Positions 50,441 through 59,345 are shown, counted from the first letter of the stretch. The stretch: DNA of 64,000 nucleotides from Thiotrichaceae bacterium (GCA_011391085.1 JAABRD010000023.1:1-64000), one strand, 5' to 3'. Notes: a model not told the origin generated them from the sequence alone. Numbers and translations are program-made.

Positions 50441-50487
50441 AGGAATCCTTCGCTGCACTTTGACAAAGCTGTGCTTTTTCCTCCTGT
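50441..50487. repeat. Degenerate AGGAATCC/CCTCCT palindrome
   Basis: AGGAATCCTTCGCTGCACTT with AAGCTGTGCTTTTTCCTCCT between the LRR and kinase genes. Confidence 0.4.
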
Positions 50488-50494
50488 AAACGCA

Positions 50495-51331
50495 TCACAA
50501 ATATTTTATAATCTCTTCAGGGTCCTCTACATTTTGCAAAATTTCCTCAGGCGCCACTAACAAGTTGCCCGTCAAGTCTAGCCATTCCAATTCTGAGAGT
50601 TGTGCTACTTCAGGTGGTACTGCGGTTAACAAATTGTCATGCAAATCTAACCATTCTAATGTGTTCGAGAGTCGCCCAATCTCCGTAGATAAGACCGAGA
50701 GTTGATTATAACTGAGGTCCAACTCGCGTAATTTCGGCAAGCGACAAATGGCGGAGGATAAACAAGTGAGGGTGTTGCCACTCAGATACAATTGTTTCAG
50801 ACTAGACAGTTTTGAAAACTCCGCTGGCAACGTTTCCAACTGATTACCGCTGAGATCCAAATATCTCAGTTTTGATAAATTCGAAATTTCGGTGGGTAGG
50901 TTTTTCAACTGATTGTAGCTGATGGCTAACGTTTTCAGGTTAGACAAACGAAATAACTCTGCTGGCAAACTCGTCAAAGAGTTACCACCCAATTCTAAAT
51001 GTTTCAGTTTAGACAATTTCGCTAGGTCCGCTGTTACAAAAGACAGCCGATTATTTCCCAGGTAAAGTTCTTCCAATTGAGACAGCCGCGAAATTTCAGG
51101 AGGCAAGGTAATTAACTGGTTGTTGTTTAAATCTAATTTTCTCAACCGCGACAATCGCGAAATTCCAAAAGGTAACGTTGTCAATTGATTGTCGTCAAGA
51201 AATAACCATTGCAAATGAGAAAGTTGAAAAATTTTATTGGGTAAACTAATCAATCCGCGTCCCGATAAATCTAGTTGTGTTTCCTTGTCCCGTGCCGTTT
51301 GTTCCAGCAACAAAGCCAGTTCTTGACTCAT
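50495..51331 (-). CDS. Leucine-rich repeat protein
   Basis: 278 residues made of about ten 23-residue LRR units of the form LxxLxLxxNxLxxLPxEIxxLS, from LSHLQWLFLDDNQLTTLP to LSELEWLDLTGNLL, with short caps. No signal peptide or membrane segment, so it is probably a cytosolic protein-binding scaffold. The ATG at 51331 has GAGG eight bases upstream; a GTG at 51340 is in frame but would overlap that site. It lies 37 bp downstream of the TPR gene and 88 bp upstream of the hybrid kinase gene, on one strand. Confidence 0.9.
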   Translation of the reverse strand: MSQELALLLEQTARDKETQLDLSGRGLISLPNKIFQLSHLQWLFLDDNQLTTLPFGISRLSRLRKLDLNNNQLITLPPEISRLSQLEELYLGNNRLSFVTADLAKLSKLKHLELGGNSLTSLPAELFRLSNLKTLAISYNQLKNLPTEISNLSKLRYLDLSGNQLETLPAEFSKLSSLKQLYLSGNTLTCLSSAICRLPKLRELDLSYNQLSVLSTEIGRLSNTLEWLDLHDNLLTAVPPEVAQLSELEWLDLTGNLLVAPEEILQNVEDPEEIIKYL

Positions 51332-51368
51332 AAATGTCACCTCTTTCAGTTCTGAACGTCATTGGTGG

Positions 51369-52286
51369 TCAACGACCCATTATTGATTTGACTTCTTCAT
51401 CAATGACACTTTGTAATTTCGCAAGCCCTCCCGTTTTCTGTAACAGACGTTGTAAATCCAGAAACGCTGGCTGGCTAAACAAGTCTTGAAGGCCGGGAAT
51501 TTCATAAGAGGGCATGGTTTGATAGATTCTACGCACCAGTTCCGTTAAGTTTAGCAAATCGCCTTTCACTTCGGGCCAACTTTGAATCACCAAATGATAG
51601 GCCAATTGTGCCAGTGTGTGTTTGGCTGCCTCTTCCTTCTCCCCCGCTTTGGTTAAATAAAATCTCAAGTTCCCATGAAAGTGTATCGCATAACGAGGTT
51701 CTTGGATATTTTCTAGCAGAGGTAAGGCTTGCCGGGTTAAGGCTATCGATTGAGACAATTGATGATTTTCATAACTCAATTCCGATAAAGCAAACAACGT
51801 TCTGGCCTGACCACGGGGATCACCTACGGCCTGGTAAATTTGCAAACATTCCGTTAAAACGTCTTGTGCTTCTGTCACTTTGCCAAGTTTGGCCAGTGGA
51901 TAATAACGTTTCCAACGGGTGAGAGTAAAGGCTTCTATGCTTTCGGTATGCGTTTGTAAGACTCTCTCCATTTCAGTTAGCAAGGCCAAACACATTTGCC
52001 ATTGCCCTGATTTGGCATTGACTTCTAAAGAGGTGTCCAAAGCCGCAATCAGGACCACGACCATCATCTTTTTGTATTCCGCAATTTCTTCCGGTGGCCA
52101 ATATTTCCACCAATGATGAATGATTCTTAACAGCTTTTCTAGTCTTGGCAACACCTCTATGGCTTGTTCTTGACTGAGTTCTGCTACGTTGATTTTATTG
52201 ATTTCATACAGTACGCTGTTCAGTGACAATTTGCGAATTTTTTGTTTTATTTTGGTCTTCCAGCCAGATAAAAAGGGGATTGGCAT
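51369..52286 (-). CDS. TPR-like helical protein, unknown function
   Basis: 305 residues. The N-terminus is basic (FLSGWKTKIKQKIRKL). The middle has TPR-like helices (RWKRYYPLAKLGKVTEAQDV, ALSELSYENHQLSQSIALTR). AAGGAG lies eight to nine bases before the ATG. Together with the LRR protein and the hybrid kinase it forms an apparent three-gene unit, which suggests a signalling scaffold. Not recognised further. Confidence 0.7.
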   Translation of the reverse strand: MPIPFLSGWKTKIKQKIRKLSLNSVLYEINKINVAELSQEQAIEVLPRLEKLLRIIHHWWKYWPPEEIAEYKKMMVVVLIAALDTSLEVNAKSGQWQMCLALLTEMERVLQTHTESIEAFTLTRWKRYYPLAKLGKVTEAQDVLTECLQIYQAVGDPRGQARTLFALSELSYENHQLSQSIALTRQALPLLENIQEPRYAIHFHGNLRFYLTKAGEKEEAAKHTLAQLAYHLVIQSWPEVKGDLLNLTELVRRIYQTMPSYEIPGLQDLFSQPAFLDLQRLLQKTGGLAKLQSVIDEEVKSIMGR

Positions 52287-52380
52287 AGTGGGTTCTCCTT
52301 AAAGGGGGTGAATAGTGAGTCGTTAATGGAAAATCGAAAAAAGTAAGAGTAGAAAAATCTACGGTGGACTAAAAATCTAC

Positions 52381-52465
52381 GGTGGACTAGAGGCTTTAGC
52401 CGGAGGTGGCAGAACAGAATTGAAATCGCAGTGCCCCACCCTCCGGCTGAAGCCTCTAGTCCACC
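52381..52465. repeat. Palindromic repeat (GGTGGACTAGAGGCTTTAGC type)
   Basis: GGTGGACTAGAGGCTTTAGC mirrored by GAAGCCTCTAGTCCACC; preceded by an extra GGTGGACTAAAAATCTAC. Confidence 0.8.
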
Positions 52466-52476
52466 AGTACTATTTA

Positions 52477-53142
52477 TCAGGCAAATCCATACCGTTGTAA
52501 AAATTCCAGATTCACCTTATTTTCGCCCTCCACATTGGAATCTGCGGCTTTTTCGCCTAATAGCAATCGTTCCAAATAGCGTGCAATAATATCTACTTCT
52601 AAATTCACCCGGTGTCCCACCTGGGCTTGTTTTAAAGTGGTCATCGCTAACGTGTGGGGGACCAGATTCACGGTGAACTCGGCGCCAGCCACGGTGTTCA
52701 CGGTTAAGCTGACGCCTTCTATACAAATCGAACCTTTTTGCGCAATATATCGGGCCAATTCGTTCGGCGTCCGAATCTGAAAACGCACTGAACGACCCTC
52801 TTCAGAACGTTGGGTTATCTCTCCTACCCCGTCGACATGTCCACTGACAATATGGCCTCCCAATGGGGTTTGGGGAGTCAACGCTGTCTCCAAATTGACT
52901 TCGCTACCGACTCGTAACTCTCCTAACGTGGTCCGCTTCAGTGTCTCCCCTGAAACGTCGGCCCAAAAACCGTCGTTTTGCAAAGTCACCACGGTCAGAC
53001 ACACGCCACTGACGGCAATACTGTCTCCTAGTTGCACGGTGTGGAGGTTCAAACGTCCGGTTTTTATATACAGACGTGCATCGACGCCTGTAGAATCTCG
53101 TTGGGCAATGTGTCCAACCGCTTGAATGATGCCTGTAAACAT
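52477..53142 (-). CDS. ribE: Riboflavin synthase alpha subunit
   Basis: Dismutates two 6,7-dimethyl-8-ribityllumazine molecules to riboflavin. 221 residues with two lumazine-binding repeats: MFTGIIQAVGHI and VSGVCLTV in the first, HIVSGHVDGVGEI and IEGVSLTVNTV in the second. AAGGATG lies upstream. No other rib genes or FMN riboswitch are near. The gene converges on nothing essential and sits between repeats. Confidence 0.96.
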   Translation of the reverse strand: MFTGIIQAVGHIAQRDSTGVDARLYIKTGRLNLHTVQLGDSIAVSGVCLTVVTLQNDGFWADVSGETLKRTTLGELRVGSEVNLETALTPQTPLGGHIVSGHVDGVGEITQRSEEGRSVRFQIRTPNELARYIAQKGSICIEGVSLTVNTVAGAEFTVNLVPHTLAMTTLKQAQVGHRVNLEVDIIARYLERLLLGEKAADSNVEGENKVNLEFLQRYGFA

Positions 53143-53174
53143 TTATTCATCCTTTCTAATAGTACCCTACTTTT

Positions 53175-53201
53175 CTGGAACGCAATAAGAATTATTGCGT
53201 C
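53175..53201. repeat. Palindromic repeat (CTGGAACGCAATAAGAATT type)
   Basis: CTGGAACGCAATAAGAATT with ATTATTGCGTCCC. It overlaps the last codons and stop of tlyA. Confidence 0.7.
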
Positions 53202-53929
53202 CCTCTATTCCGCAAATACATCAAAAATTCTCGATTCCCTTCTCCTCCCACAATTGGCGATTCTTCTACGCCCATGACTTCCAACGCTAACTTTTTAGCC
53301 AATTCGTGGATTTTTTGAATAGCCCATTCGTGCTGTTTGGTATCCCTGACCACCCCGTTTTTCCCAATGCCGGCTTGACCCACTTCAAACTGAGGTTTGA
53401 TAAGCACCACGATGTCACTGTGAGGTTTCAGACATTTTAGCACTTCTGAGAGAACCAGTGTCAAGGAGATAAACGACACATCAATGCAGGCAAAATCGAT
53501 CCCTTCTGGAATTAAGTCAGGGGCTATTTGACGGGCATTGATGCCTTCCAAATTCACTACGCGGTTATCCTCTCTCAATATATCTGCCAACTGCCCGTGA
53601 CCTACGTCCAGGGCATACACTTTGTGGGCGCCATGACGTAAGAGAACCTCGGTAAATCCACCTGTGGAGGCCCCTACGTCTAAACAAACCCATTGGGTCG
53701 GGCAAATGTTCCAAACTTGTAATGCTTTCTCTAATTTCAATCCCCCACGCGAAACCCGTTGCCCTTCTTCTCCAAGAGAGAGGGTAATAGTGACCTCTTC
53801 AGAAACATCTTTACTGGGTTTGGTCACGACTTCCCCATTGACTGACACCTTGCCTTCCAGAATCAAAGTTTTGGCTTTGTGGCGGGAGGTTGTGAGGTGG
53901 TTATAAAATAACAGGTTATCTAGGCGCAT
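53192..53929 (-). CDS. tlyA: TlyA-family rRNA 2'-O-methyltransferase
   Basis: 245 residues. An S4 RNA-binding domain (MRLDNLLFYNHLTTSRHKAK, LILEGKVSVNGE) is followed by an FtsJ-like Rossmann methyltransferase with SAM motif CLDVGASTGGFTEVLL, VYALDVGHGQL and IDVSFISLTLVL. Family members 2'-O-methylate rRNA cytidines. The ATG at 53929 is used; an upstream GTG is less likely. The stop codon falls inside a GCAATAAGAATTATTGCG palindrome. Confidence 0.94.
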   Translation of the reverse strand: MRLDNLLFYNHLTTSRHKAKTLILEGKVSVNGEVVTKPSKDVSEEVTITLSLGEEGQRVSRGGLKLEKALQVWNICPTQWVCLDVGASTGGFTEVLLRHGAHKVYALDVGHGQLADILREDNRVVNLEGINARQIAPDLIPEGIDFACIDVSFISLTLVLSEVLKCLKPHSDIVVLIKPQFEVGQAGIGKNGVVRDTKQHEWAIQKIHELAKKLALEVMGVEESPIVGGEGNREFLMYLRNRGTQ

Positions 53930-53988
53930 CACAAAACTTTACATAGCCAGGCCGTGTTGCAGTGGTCATAGTCAATCGTGGTGTCAAA

Positions 53989-54417
53989 TTAGACCGTACT
54001 TACAATTAATCTATGTCCCAGTGCCCGTAACGCTACTTCAAGATGAGATAATTTGGTGGAACGACGTGGATCAAGCAGACGTTTGACCTCTTGTTCGTCA
54101 CACTGAATACGTTTAGCCAGTTCCCCTTGAGTTAACTGAGAAGTTTGCATGGCGTTATAGAGTAAGGCTTTCACAGCGGTCTGGACTGGTACGTCCACCA
54201 AATATTGTCCTTCTGTTAGGGGAGAAGGCACGGGCAAAGGTTTGCCGGTTCGGATACGTCCTGCAATGGCTTCTTCAAGGCAATCCGCCGCTTCTTGTAA
54301 AGATTCTGCTACAGTTTCGCCCTGTGTAATCGCTTCAGGGACATCCGCAAAAGTGACCACAAAACCACCATCTTTGGTATCTGGTGTTAAGGTGACAGGA
54401 TAGGCTAGAGTGTTCAT
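53989..54417 (-). CDS. hicB: HicB antitoxin with helix-turn-helix tail
   Basis: 142 residues. YPVTLTPDTKDGGFVVTFAD, VPEAITQGETVAESLQEAAD and CLEEAIAGRIRTGKPLPVPS form the HicB partial RNase H fold; the C-terminal 60 residues (SQLTQGELAKRIQCDEQEVK) form a XRE-type helix-turn-helix. This long form can repress its own operon. It lies 100 bp downstream of hicA on the same strand, an unusually wide gap for the pair. Confidence 0.9.
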   Translation of the reverse strand: MNTLAYPVTLTPDTKDGGFVVTFADVPEAITQGETVAESLQEAADCLEEAIAGRIRTGKPLPVPSPLTEGQYLVDVPVQTAVKALLYNAMQTSQLTQGELAKRIQCDEQEVKRLLDPRRSTKLSHLEVALRALGHRLIVSTV

Positions 54418-54517
54418 AATTCATCTATATAAATAATCAACTTCGGCGATTAATGGGAAGGGGCAGTAAAGGTACTGCCCCTATTTGTCAATCTATCCAA
54501 CAAATCCAATAGATAAC

Positions 54518-54733
54518 TCAATATAAATCATCTAAAGTAATGTCAAGTTGCCTAAGCATGGCACTCAAAGTCCCTGATTTAAGTTCATCCTTTAAATTGC
54601 GTACCACTGTATGTTTGTTACCAAAATACACAGTACTATGACTTCCCTTTCCGCGATCTTTCTCCAGTTTACAATGAATATTTTCACGTTTTGCCAACTT
54701 TTTTAACTTCTTGATAAACTCATTACCTGTCAT
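54518..54733 (-). CDS. hicA: HicA toxin
   Basis: 71 residues. TGNEFIKKLKKLAKRENIHC, the His in GKGSHSTVYFG, and ELKSGTLSAMLRQLDITLDD match HicA. It precedes hicB, as in the canonical E. coli order. Upstream is AT-rich without a clear ribosome-binding site. Confidence 0.9.
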   Translation of the reverse strand: MTGNEFIKKLKKLAKRENIHCKLEKDRGKGSHSTVYFGNKHTVVRNLKDELKSGTLSAMLRQLDITLDDLY

Positions 54734-54834
54734 GTTTAATTAAATTAATTAAGGGTGTTGTCGTAATTGACAATGCCAGTTTCAGACAAAAATATACAAT
54801 TGTCAAGAACCACCTTAAACCAGGCGTTCCACGC

Positions 54835-54872
54835 TACGCTTTGAGACTGAAAAAGTTTCACTTTGGACTCCT
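54835..54872. repeat. Degenerate palindrome (TTTGGACTCCTGA type)
   Basis: CGCTTTGAGACTGAAAAAG and TTTCACTTTGGACTCCTGA, a worn copy of the AGGAGTCCAAAG family just after trpA. Confidence 0.4.
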
Positions 54873-54874
54873 GA

Positions 54875-55675
54875 TTACCCACTATCCATCGCCTCCCGCA
54901 ACTCCCGCAAAAACGCCGGCAAAATTTCCAACAACTGGTCTTGCGGTCCCTTCTCAATCCGTTGCACTAGGGCACTGCCAACAATCACGGCATCGCTAAT
55001 TTTGGCGATTTGGGCCGCGGTTTTGGCGTCCTTGATACCAAAACCGACGCCGATTGGAAGAGAGGTGTATTGACGAATCTCGCCTAACTTGTTAGCGACC
55101 TGGGTGACATCTAGGTTCGCACTCCCAGTCACCCCTTTCAAGGAGACGTAGTATAGATAACCACTGGCTTGTACACAAATCCGTTGAATCCGGTCAGCCG
55201 TGGTAGTGGGTGCAATCAAGAAGATGGGTGCAATGCCATGCGAACGTAACTGTTCGGTTAATTCTGGCGACTCCTCTGGCGGCAAATCCACGGTTAAGAC
55301 GCCGTCGACTTCTACCAACTTCGCTTGCTGGACAAAGTGTGAGTAGCCCATGATTTCTATCGGATTGAGGTAGCCCATGAGAACCACGGGCGTTTTGGAA
55401 TCGCGTTCTCGAAAGGTTTTTACCAAGTTAAGAACGTCATGTAAACTGGTACCTGCGGCCAACGCCCGTTCACTGGCACGTTGAATAACTGGGCCGTCGG
55501 CCATCGGGTCTGAAAAGGGCACACCCAATTCCAAGATGTTCGCCCCTGCTTCCACTAAAGCGTGCATCAAGGGCACTGTCAACGCCGGAGTCGGGTCCCC
55601 CGCGGTGATGAAAGGGATGAGGGCAGTGCGCCGTTGGGTGCGTAAGTTATTGAAACAATCGGTTAAACGACTCAT
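54875..55675 (-). CDS. trpA: Tryptophan synthase alpha chain
   Basis: Cleaves indole-3-glycerol phosphate to indole and glyceraldehyde 3-phosphate. 266 residues, a full TIM barrel: PFITAGDPTP, then ILELGVPFSDPMADGPVIQ with the catalytic Glu and Asp, the GVLTVDLPPEES loop and GVGFGIKDAKTA phosphate site. No trpB or trpF is adjacent, so the trp operon is split. It may share a transcript with nothing else; a repeat lies on each side. Confidence 0.97.
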   Translation of the reverse strand: MSRLTDCFNNLRTQRRTALIPFITAGDPTPALTVPLMHALVEAGANILELGVPFSDPMADGPVIQRASERALAAGTSLHDVLNLVKTFRERDSKTPVVLMGYLNPIEIMGYSHFVQQAKLVEVDGVLTVDLPPEESPELTEQLRSHGIAPIFLIAPTTTADRIQRICVQASGYLYYVSLKGVTGSANLDVTQVANKLGEIRQYTSLPIGVGFGIKDAKTAAQIAKISDAVIVGSALVQRIEKGPQDQLLEILPAFLRELREAMDSG

Positions 55676-55693
55676 TGGTGAATTTTCTAATAT

Positions 55694-55762
55694 GTAGGGT
55701 GCGTCCCACGCACCGATTAGGCATGATGCGGTTCTTCAAAGGGTGCGTGGGACGCACCCTAC
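55694..55762. repeat. Palindromic repeat (GTAGGGTGCGTCCCACGCAC type)
   Basis: GTAGGGTGCGTCCCACGCACC mirrored by GGTGCGTGGGACGCACCCTAC around 27 bases, between the M16 pair and trpA. One arm-like fragment occurs at 8191-8212. Confidence 0.8.
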
Positions 55763-55766
55763 CCTA

Positions 55767-57104
55767 TTATTTCTTCTCCTCTGGACCTGTTTGACTCTCT
55801 CCTCCCACCATCACTGTCACCATTTTATTCAAGTTCAAGTGCCGGTTGTATGCCTCCTTGATTTTATCTTGCGTCACTGCTTCAATGTTTTGGTTGAAGG
55901 TGTGCAGATAGTCTAACGGCATGTGATAAAAGCCAATGAGTGACAGGTAGCCAAGGATGCTACTGTTGCTTTTAATCCGCAACGGAAAGCCGCCGGTGAT
56001 ACCTTGTTTAGCCAATTTCAACTTCTCCTCCGTGGGTCCTTTTTCCAGAAAATCGCGCATGACGGTTTGCACGACTTTGATGGCTTCTTCGGTTTGATCA
56101 TTGCGGGTTTGCAAGCCGGCAATAAAGGGACCTGGGACTCGTTCTAACGAGAAATAGCTATAGGCACTGTAAGCCAGCCCACGTTTTTCGCGAACTTCTT
56201 CTAAGATCAGAGAAGCAAAGCCACTGCCGCCGAGAATGTAGTTACCCACGTATAACGGGAAATGGTCCGGATCATTCCAACCAATTCCCGGTTGACCAAT
56301 GAGAATATGAGTTTGCGTCGTTGGGTGCGTAATCTTAATCGTCTGTGGCTGACTCAAGTCTGGCACCGGGGGAAGTGAAGCGGCCGGTTCGCCGGGGGGA
56401 AGTTTGCCTACCACGGTTATGGCAATCTGTTCTGCGGCGGCCCGGTCCAAGGCGCCAACGATGGCTACCACGGCATTTTTGGCAACATAGTAGCGGGCCA
56501 GAAAAGCTTTCGCCTCTTCCTTGGTTAAGGTGGCGACACTCTCCTTGGTACCACTAGCGGAAATGGCATAAGGATGTTTACCAAAGATGGCTTGGTAAAA
56601 TTTTTTATCCGCAATGCTACTGGGAGACTGTTCTTGATATTTCAGATTGGCCAACATTTGGTCTCGAATCCGTTCCAGTGGGACGTCTTCAAATGTCGGT
56701 TGTGTCAGCAACAATGCGACCAATTCTAAGGCCGGTTGTAACAACGGCGGGTCACTGAGACTACGCAACGTCAGGGAAGCCATGTCGCGGTCTGTCGAGT
56801 GACTGAAGTTGGCCCCCCAATTGTCAAAATTCTCAGCAATTTGGTCTGCTGACAGCTTTCCTGCCCCTTCTTCTAGCATGTTGTTAGTGAAGGAGGCAAG
56901 TCCTGGTTTATCCGCATCACGGGCACTGCCGGCATCAAAGGTGACATCGACATCGACGATGGGGATGTCGGGGGCTGGGACAAAATACACTTTAGCACCA
57001 TTGGGCGTTTCCCAATGTTGAATGGTGGGAATAGCAAATACGGGGCTAGTGATACCCAGTAGCCCGGCCGCGAACAGATAAACGGAAATTGTACAATATT
57101 TCAT
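55767..57104 (-). CDS. M16-family peptidase-like protein, non-catalytic
   Basis: 445 residues. A signal peptide (MKYCTISVYLFAAGLLGITS then PVFA) leads into an M16 fold. The zinc site HxxEH is replaced by FTNNMLEEG, so it should not be catalytic. The family R/Y pair region in the second half (EVREKRGLAYSAYSYFS) is present. M16B enzymes often act as an active plus inactive heterodimer, and this gene overlaps the active one upstream (TAATG). Periplasmic proteolysis of small peptides is likely. Confidence 0.92.
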   Translation of the reverse strand: MKYCTISVYLFAAGLLGITSPVFAIPTIQHWETPNGAKVYFVPAPDIPIVDVDVTFDAGSARDADKPGLASFTNNMLEEGAGKLSADQIAENFDNWGANFSHSTDRDMASLTLRSLSDPPLLQPALELVALLLTQPTFEDVPLERIRDQMLANLKYQEQSPSSIADKKFYQAIFGKHPYAISASGTKESVATLTKEEAKAFLARYYVAKNAVVAIVGALDRAAAEQIAITVVGKLPPGEPAASLPPVPDLSQPQTIKITHPTTQTHILIGQPGIGWNDPDHFPLYVGNYILGGSGFASLILEEVREKRGLAYSAYSYFSLERVPGPFIAGLQTRNDQTEEAIKVVQTVMRDFLEKGPTEEKLKLAKQGITGGFPLRIKSNSSILGYLSLIGFYHMPLDYLHTFNQNIEAVTQDKIKEAYNRHLNLNKMVTVMVGGESQTGPEEKK

Positions 57105-58495
57105 TAATGAAGGGCCCCAGTGGCAGGTTGAGTGGCGGTGACAGATTGATTCTTGTCGAGAGGTTGTGGTTCTAATACAGCGACAGTTAAATGGTCATCG
57201 ATAAGATACTTCTTGGCCACTTTCTGCACTTGTTCAGGCGTAACTTTGGCGATGTTGTCCAAATAGGCATCGAGGAGTTGCCAATCTAATCCGATGGTTT
57301 CCAGTGCCCCGATTTGCATTCCTTGATAAAAGATGGAATCCAATTCATAGACTTTGGCGGCCCGTAATTGCGTCTTGATTTTGTCCAACTCATTTTTGTC
57401 GATCAAGGTCGTTTGCAGTTGCTGAATCTGGTCACGAATGGCCGCTTCCAATTCCGCTACCGTATGCTTTTCCGTAGGAATCCCGCCAAAGGTAAACAGG
57501 TCAGTTAAGCGGCTGAACATGTCATAACCAGCCCACACACTGGTAGCGATTTCTTTCCCACGTACCAAATGTTTGGATAACCGGGCACTGTCACCCCCGT
57601 CTAAGAGGTAGGATAAGACGGCCAACGCATACATTTCCCAAAGGTCTTCCTTGGTGGTCAGAGTGAGGACCGGGGCTTTGTAGCCCATGACTAAATAGGG
57701 CAGTTTCGCAGGACGTTTCACGGTGATTCGCTTGATGCCATATTGTTCTACTTCAGGCCGGGCCAGCGGTGGAATAATCTCACTGCGTGGCAAGGGGCCA
57801 AAGTGTTTTTTGGCCAGTTCTAATACCTCTTCGGGATTCACATCGCCTACCACGATGACGACCGCATTATTGGGTGCGTACCAACGTTGATACCATTGTT
57901 GCAAATCAGCCAGGGTGTGGTTTTGAATGTCATTCATCCAACCGATGGTAGGATTTTTATAGGGACTGGTTTGATAAGCCGTCGCCATGAAATGTTCATA
58001 GGTTAAGCTATTAGGTTGGTCTTCCGTGCGAGTGCGCCGTTCTTCTAACACCACCTGTTTTTCTTTAGCAAATTCGGCGTCAGTCAACACCAAATTGCGC
58101 ATTCGGTCGGCTTCCATTTCAAAACTCAGGGGCAACCGACTTTTTTCCAAGGTTTGGAAATAGGCGGTGTAATCCATCGCGGTAAAGGCATTGTCACTAG
58201 CCCCGTTAGCGGCCATGATGCGGGAAAATTCGCCAGGTCCATATTTTTTCGTGCCCTTAAACATCATGTGTTCCAACATGTGGGCAAGGCCTGTCCTGCC
58301 TTCTTGTTCGTAACCGCCTCCCACTTTATACCAGACTTGGCTGGTGACAACGGGGGCGCGGTGGTCTTCTTTGACTATCAGATTAAGGCCATTGTCCAGT
58401 GTAAAATCATGGACTTGACCTGCCATTAGCGTTGTGGGTACAACGCAGAGAAGGCAGGAAAAACCGAGGCTTAATGGTAAGCGTGGATATGTCAT
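57104..58495 (-). CDS. M16-family zinc peptidase, catalytic
   Basis: 463 residues. Signal peptide (MTYPRLPLSLGFSCLLCVVP). The inverted zinc motif HMLEH is at residues 72-76 in GRTGLAHMLEHMMFKGT, with the downstream Glu in KEKQVVLEERRTRTED. The ATG at 58495 has AGGAGA about 11 bases upstream and gives a proper signal peptide; an in-frame start at 58537 does not. Coupled to the inactive partner downstream, giving a probable periplasmic heterodimeric peptidase. Confidence 0.94.
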   Translation of the reverse strand: MTYPRLPLSLGFSCLLCVVPTTLMAGQVHDFTLDNGLNLIVKEDHRAPVVTSQVWYKVGGGYEQEGRTGLAHMLEHMMFKGTKKYGPGEFSRIMAANGASDNAFTAMDYTAYFQTLEKSRLPLSFEMEADRMRNLVLTDAEFAKEKQVVLEERRTRTEDQPNSLTYEHFMATAYQTSPYKNPTIGWMNDIQNHTLADLQQWYQRWYAPNNAVVIVVGDVNPEEVLELAKKHFGPLPRSEIIPPLARPEVEQYGIKRITVKRPAKLPYLVMGYKAPVLTLTTKEDLWEMYALAVLSYLLDGGDSARLSKHLVRGKEIATSVWAGYDMFSRLTDLFTFGGIPTEKHTVAELEAAIRDQIQQLQTTLIDKNELDKIKTQLRAAKVYELDSIFYQGMQIGALETIGLDWQLLDAYLDNIAKVTPEQVQKVAKKYLIDDHLTVAVLEPQPLDKNQSVTATQPATGALH

Positions 58496-58554
58496 GCTTA
58501 AAGTTCTCCTAAATGAAAAGTAGTTTAATTCACTCATCTTGGCGCAATAATATC

Positions 58555-58592
58555 ATAGAAACTAAGTTTGCTTTCAGAAATTTAGTTTCTTG
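58555..58592. repeat. AGAAACTAAGTTTGC-type repeat
   Basis: AGAAACTAAGTTTGCTTTC with AGAAATTTAGTTTCTTGC, upstream of the M16 peptidase. Confidence 0.55.
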
Positions 58593-58700
58593 CTATTCAT
58601 GGCGTCTCAGGTGAGTGATTAAGATAGTATGAGGTGCCTTTTTATAAAAGTCAAGACTTCCGAAATTTTTGGGGGTGTTGCAAAAGTCACAAAGACATGC

Positions 58701-58751
58701 TGGAGTAGAGGCTTTAGCCGGCCCCCCACCGGCTAAAGCCTCTAGTCCACC
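58701..58751. repeat. Palindromic repeat (GAGGCTTTAGCCGG type)
   Basis: GGAGTAGAGGCTTTAGCCGG mirrored by CCGGCTAAAGCCTCTAGTCC. Confidence 0.8.
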
Positions 58752-58792
58752 TGTATTTTAAATTTGGGGAGACGTTAGCCGGTACCATGCCG

Positions 58793-58813
58793 GACTAGAG
58801 GCTTTAGCCGGGG
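58793..58813. repeat. Half palindrome (GACTAGAGGCTTTAGCCGG)
   Basis: A single arm of the same family. It contains the stop codon of the maturation protease gene on the minus strand. Confidence 0.65.
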
Positions 58814-59301
58814 GTTGTTCCACTACCCAAAATTGGATTGATTCCTCCTAACCGAACCAATTCTGCCACAACCTCTTTTATCAAACGTGTCAATTGCGGC
58901 GCCACAGCTTCTGATAATTCTATCCCCACTCCCACGTAGGCCGGTTGTACTCCAAACAAGGTGATATGGTCAGGTTGTTCACCCGTCAACTGAGAAGCGG
59001 CTAGAACGTCTGCTAGTCCCACTTGATGAGGAGAGAGTTTAGTCTGAAACAAAGCCGGCACCTGGTCATCGTCTAATCGAATCATGGTCGCCGGCGGTTT
59101 TCCGATGTTAACGGCATCTAAAATAATGAGATGGTCTGCCTGGGCAATCACGGACAACAGTTCGATGCCCATCGTGCCACCATCGATCACTTCTACATTG
59201 TCTGGCAAGCTGTAGTCACGTAACAAGGCTTGGGCGGCGTGAACGCCAATACCTTCGTCGGAAAGTAAGAGGTTGCCAATTCCTAAAATGAGTATTTTCA
59301 T
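58804..59301 (-). CDS. Hydrogenase maturation protease (HyaD/HupD type, M52)
   Basis: 165 residues. Cleaves the C-terminal peptide of the [NiFe]-hydrogenase large subunit after nickel insertion. The nickel ligands are visible: Glu in GNLLLSDEGIGVHAAQ (near 16), Asp in IILDAVNIG (near 61) and His in LSPHQVGLADVL (near 92). FGVQPAYVGVG follows as in HupD/HyaD. The natural C-terminus may be changed: the last residues and stop come from a GGCTTTAGCCGG repeat arm. No hydrogenase genes occur here, but the organism should have them elsewhere. Confidence 0.92.
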   Translation of the reverse strand: MKILILGIGNLLLSDEGIGVHAAQALLRDYSLPDNVEVIDGGTMGIELLSVIAQADHLIILDAVNIGKPPATMIRLDDDQVPALFQTKLSPHQVGLADVLAASQLTGEQPDHITLFGVQPAYVGVGIELSEAVAPQLTRLIKEVVAELVRLGGINPILGSGTTPG

Positions 59302-59316
59302 ATAATATGGGTACCC

Positions 59317-59345
59317 AGGAGTCCAAAGTGCAGCTTTGGACTCCT
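59317..59345. repeat. Palindromic repeat (AGGAGTCCAAAGTGC type)
   Basis: AGGAGTCCAAAGTGCAGCTT then TGGACTCCT. The 59302-59774 gap has no gene; it holds this and two elements. Confidence 0.7.

Noticed and set aside
58804-59301. Nearby hydrogenase operon
   Set aside because: No hydrogenase structural gene is present in the window; only the maturation protease is found.
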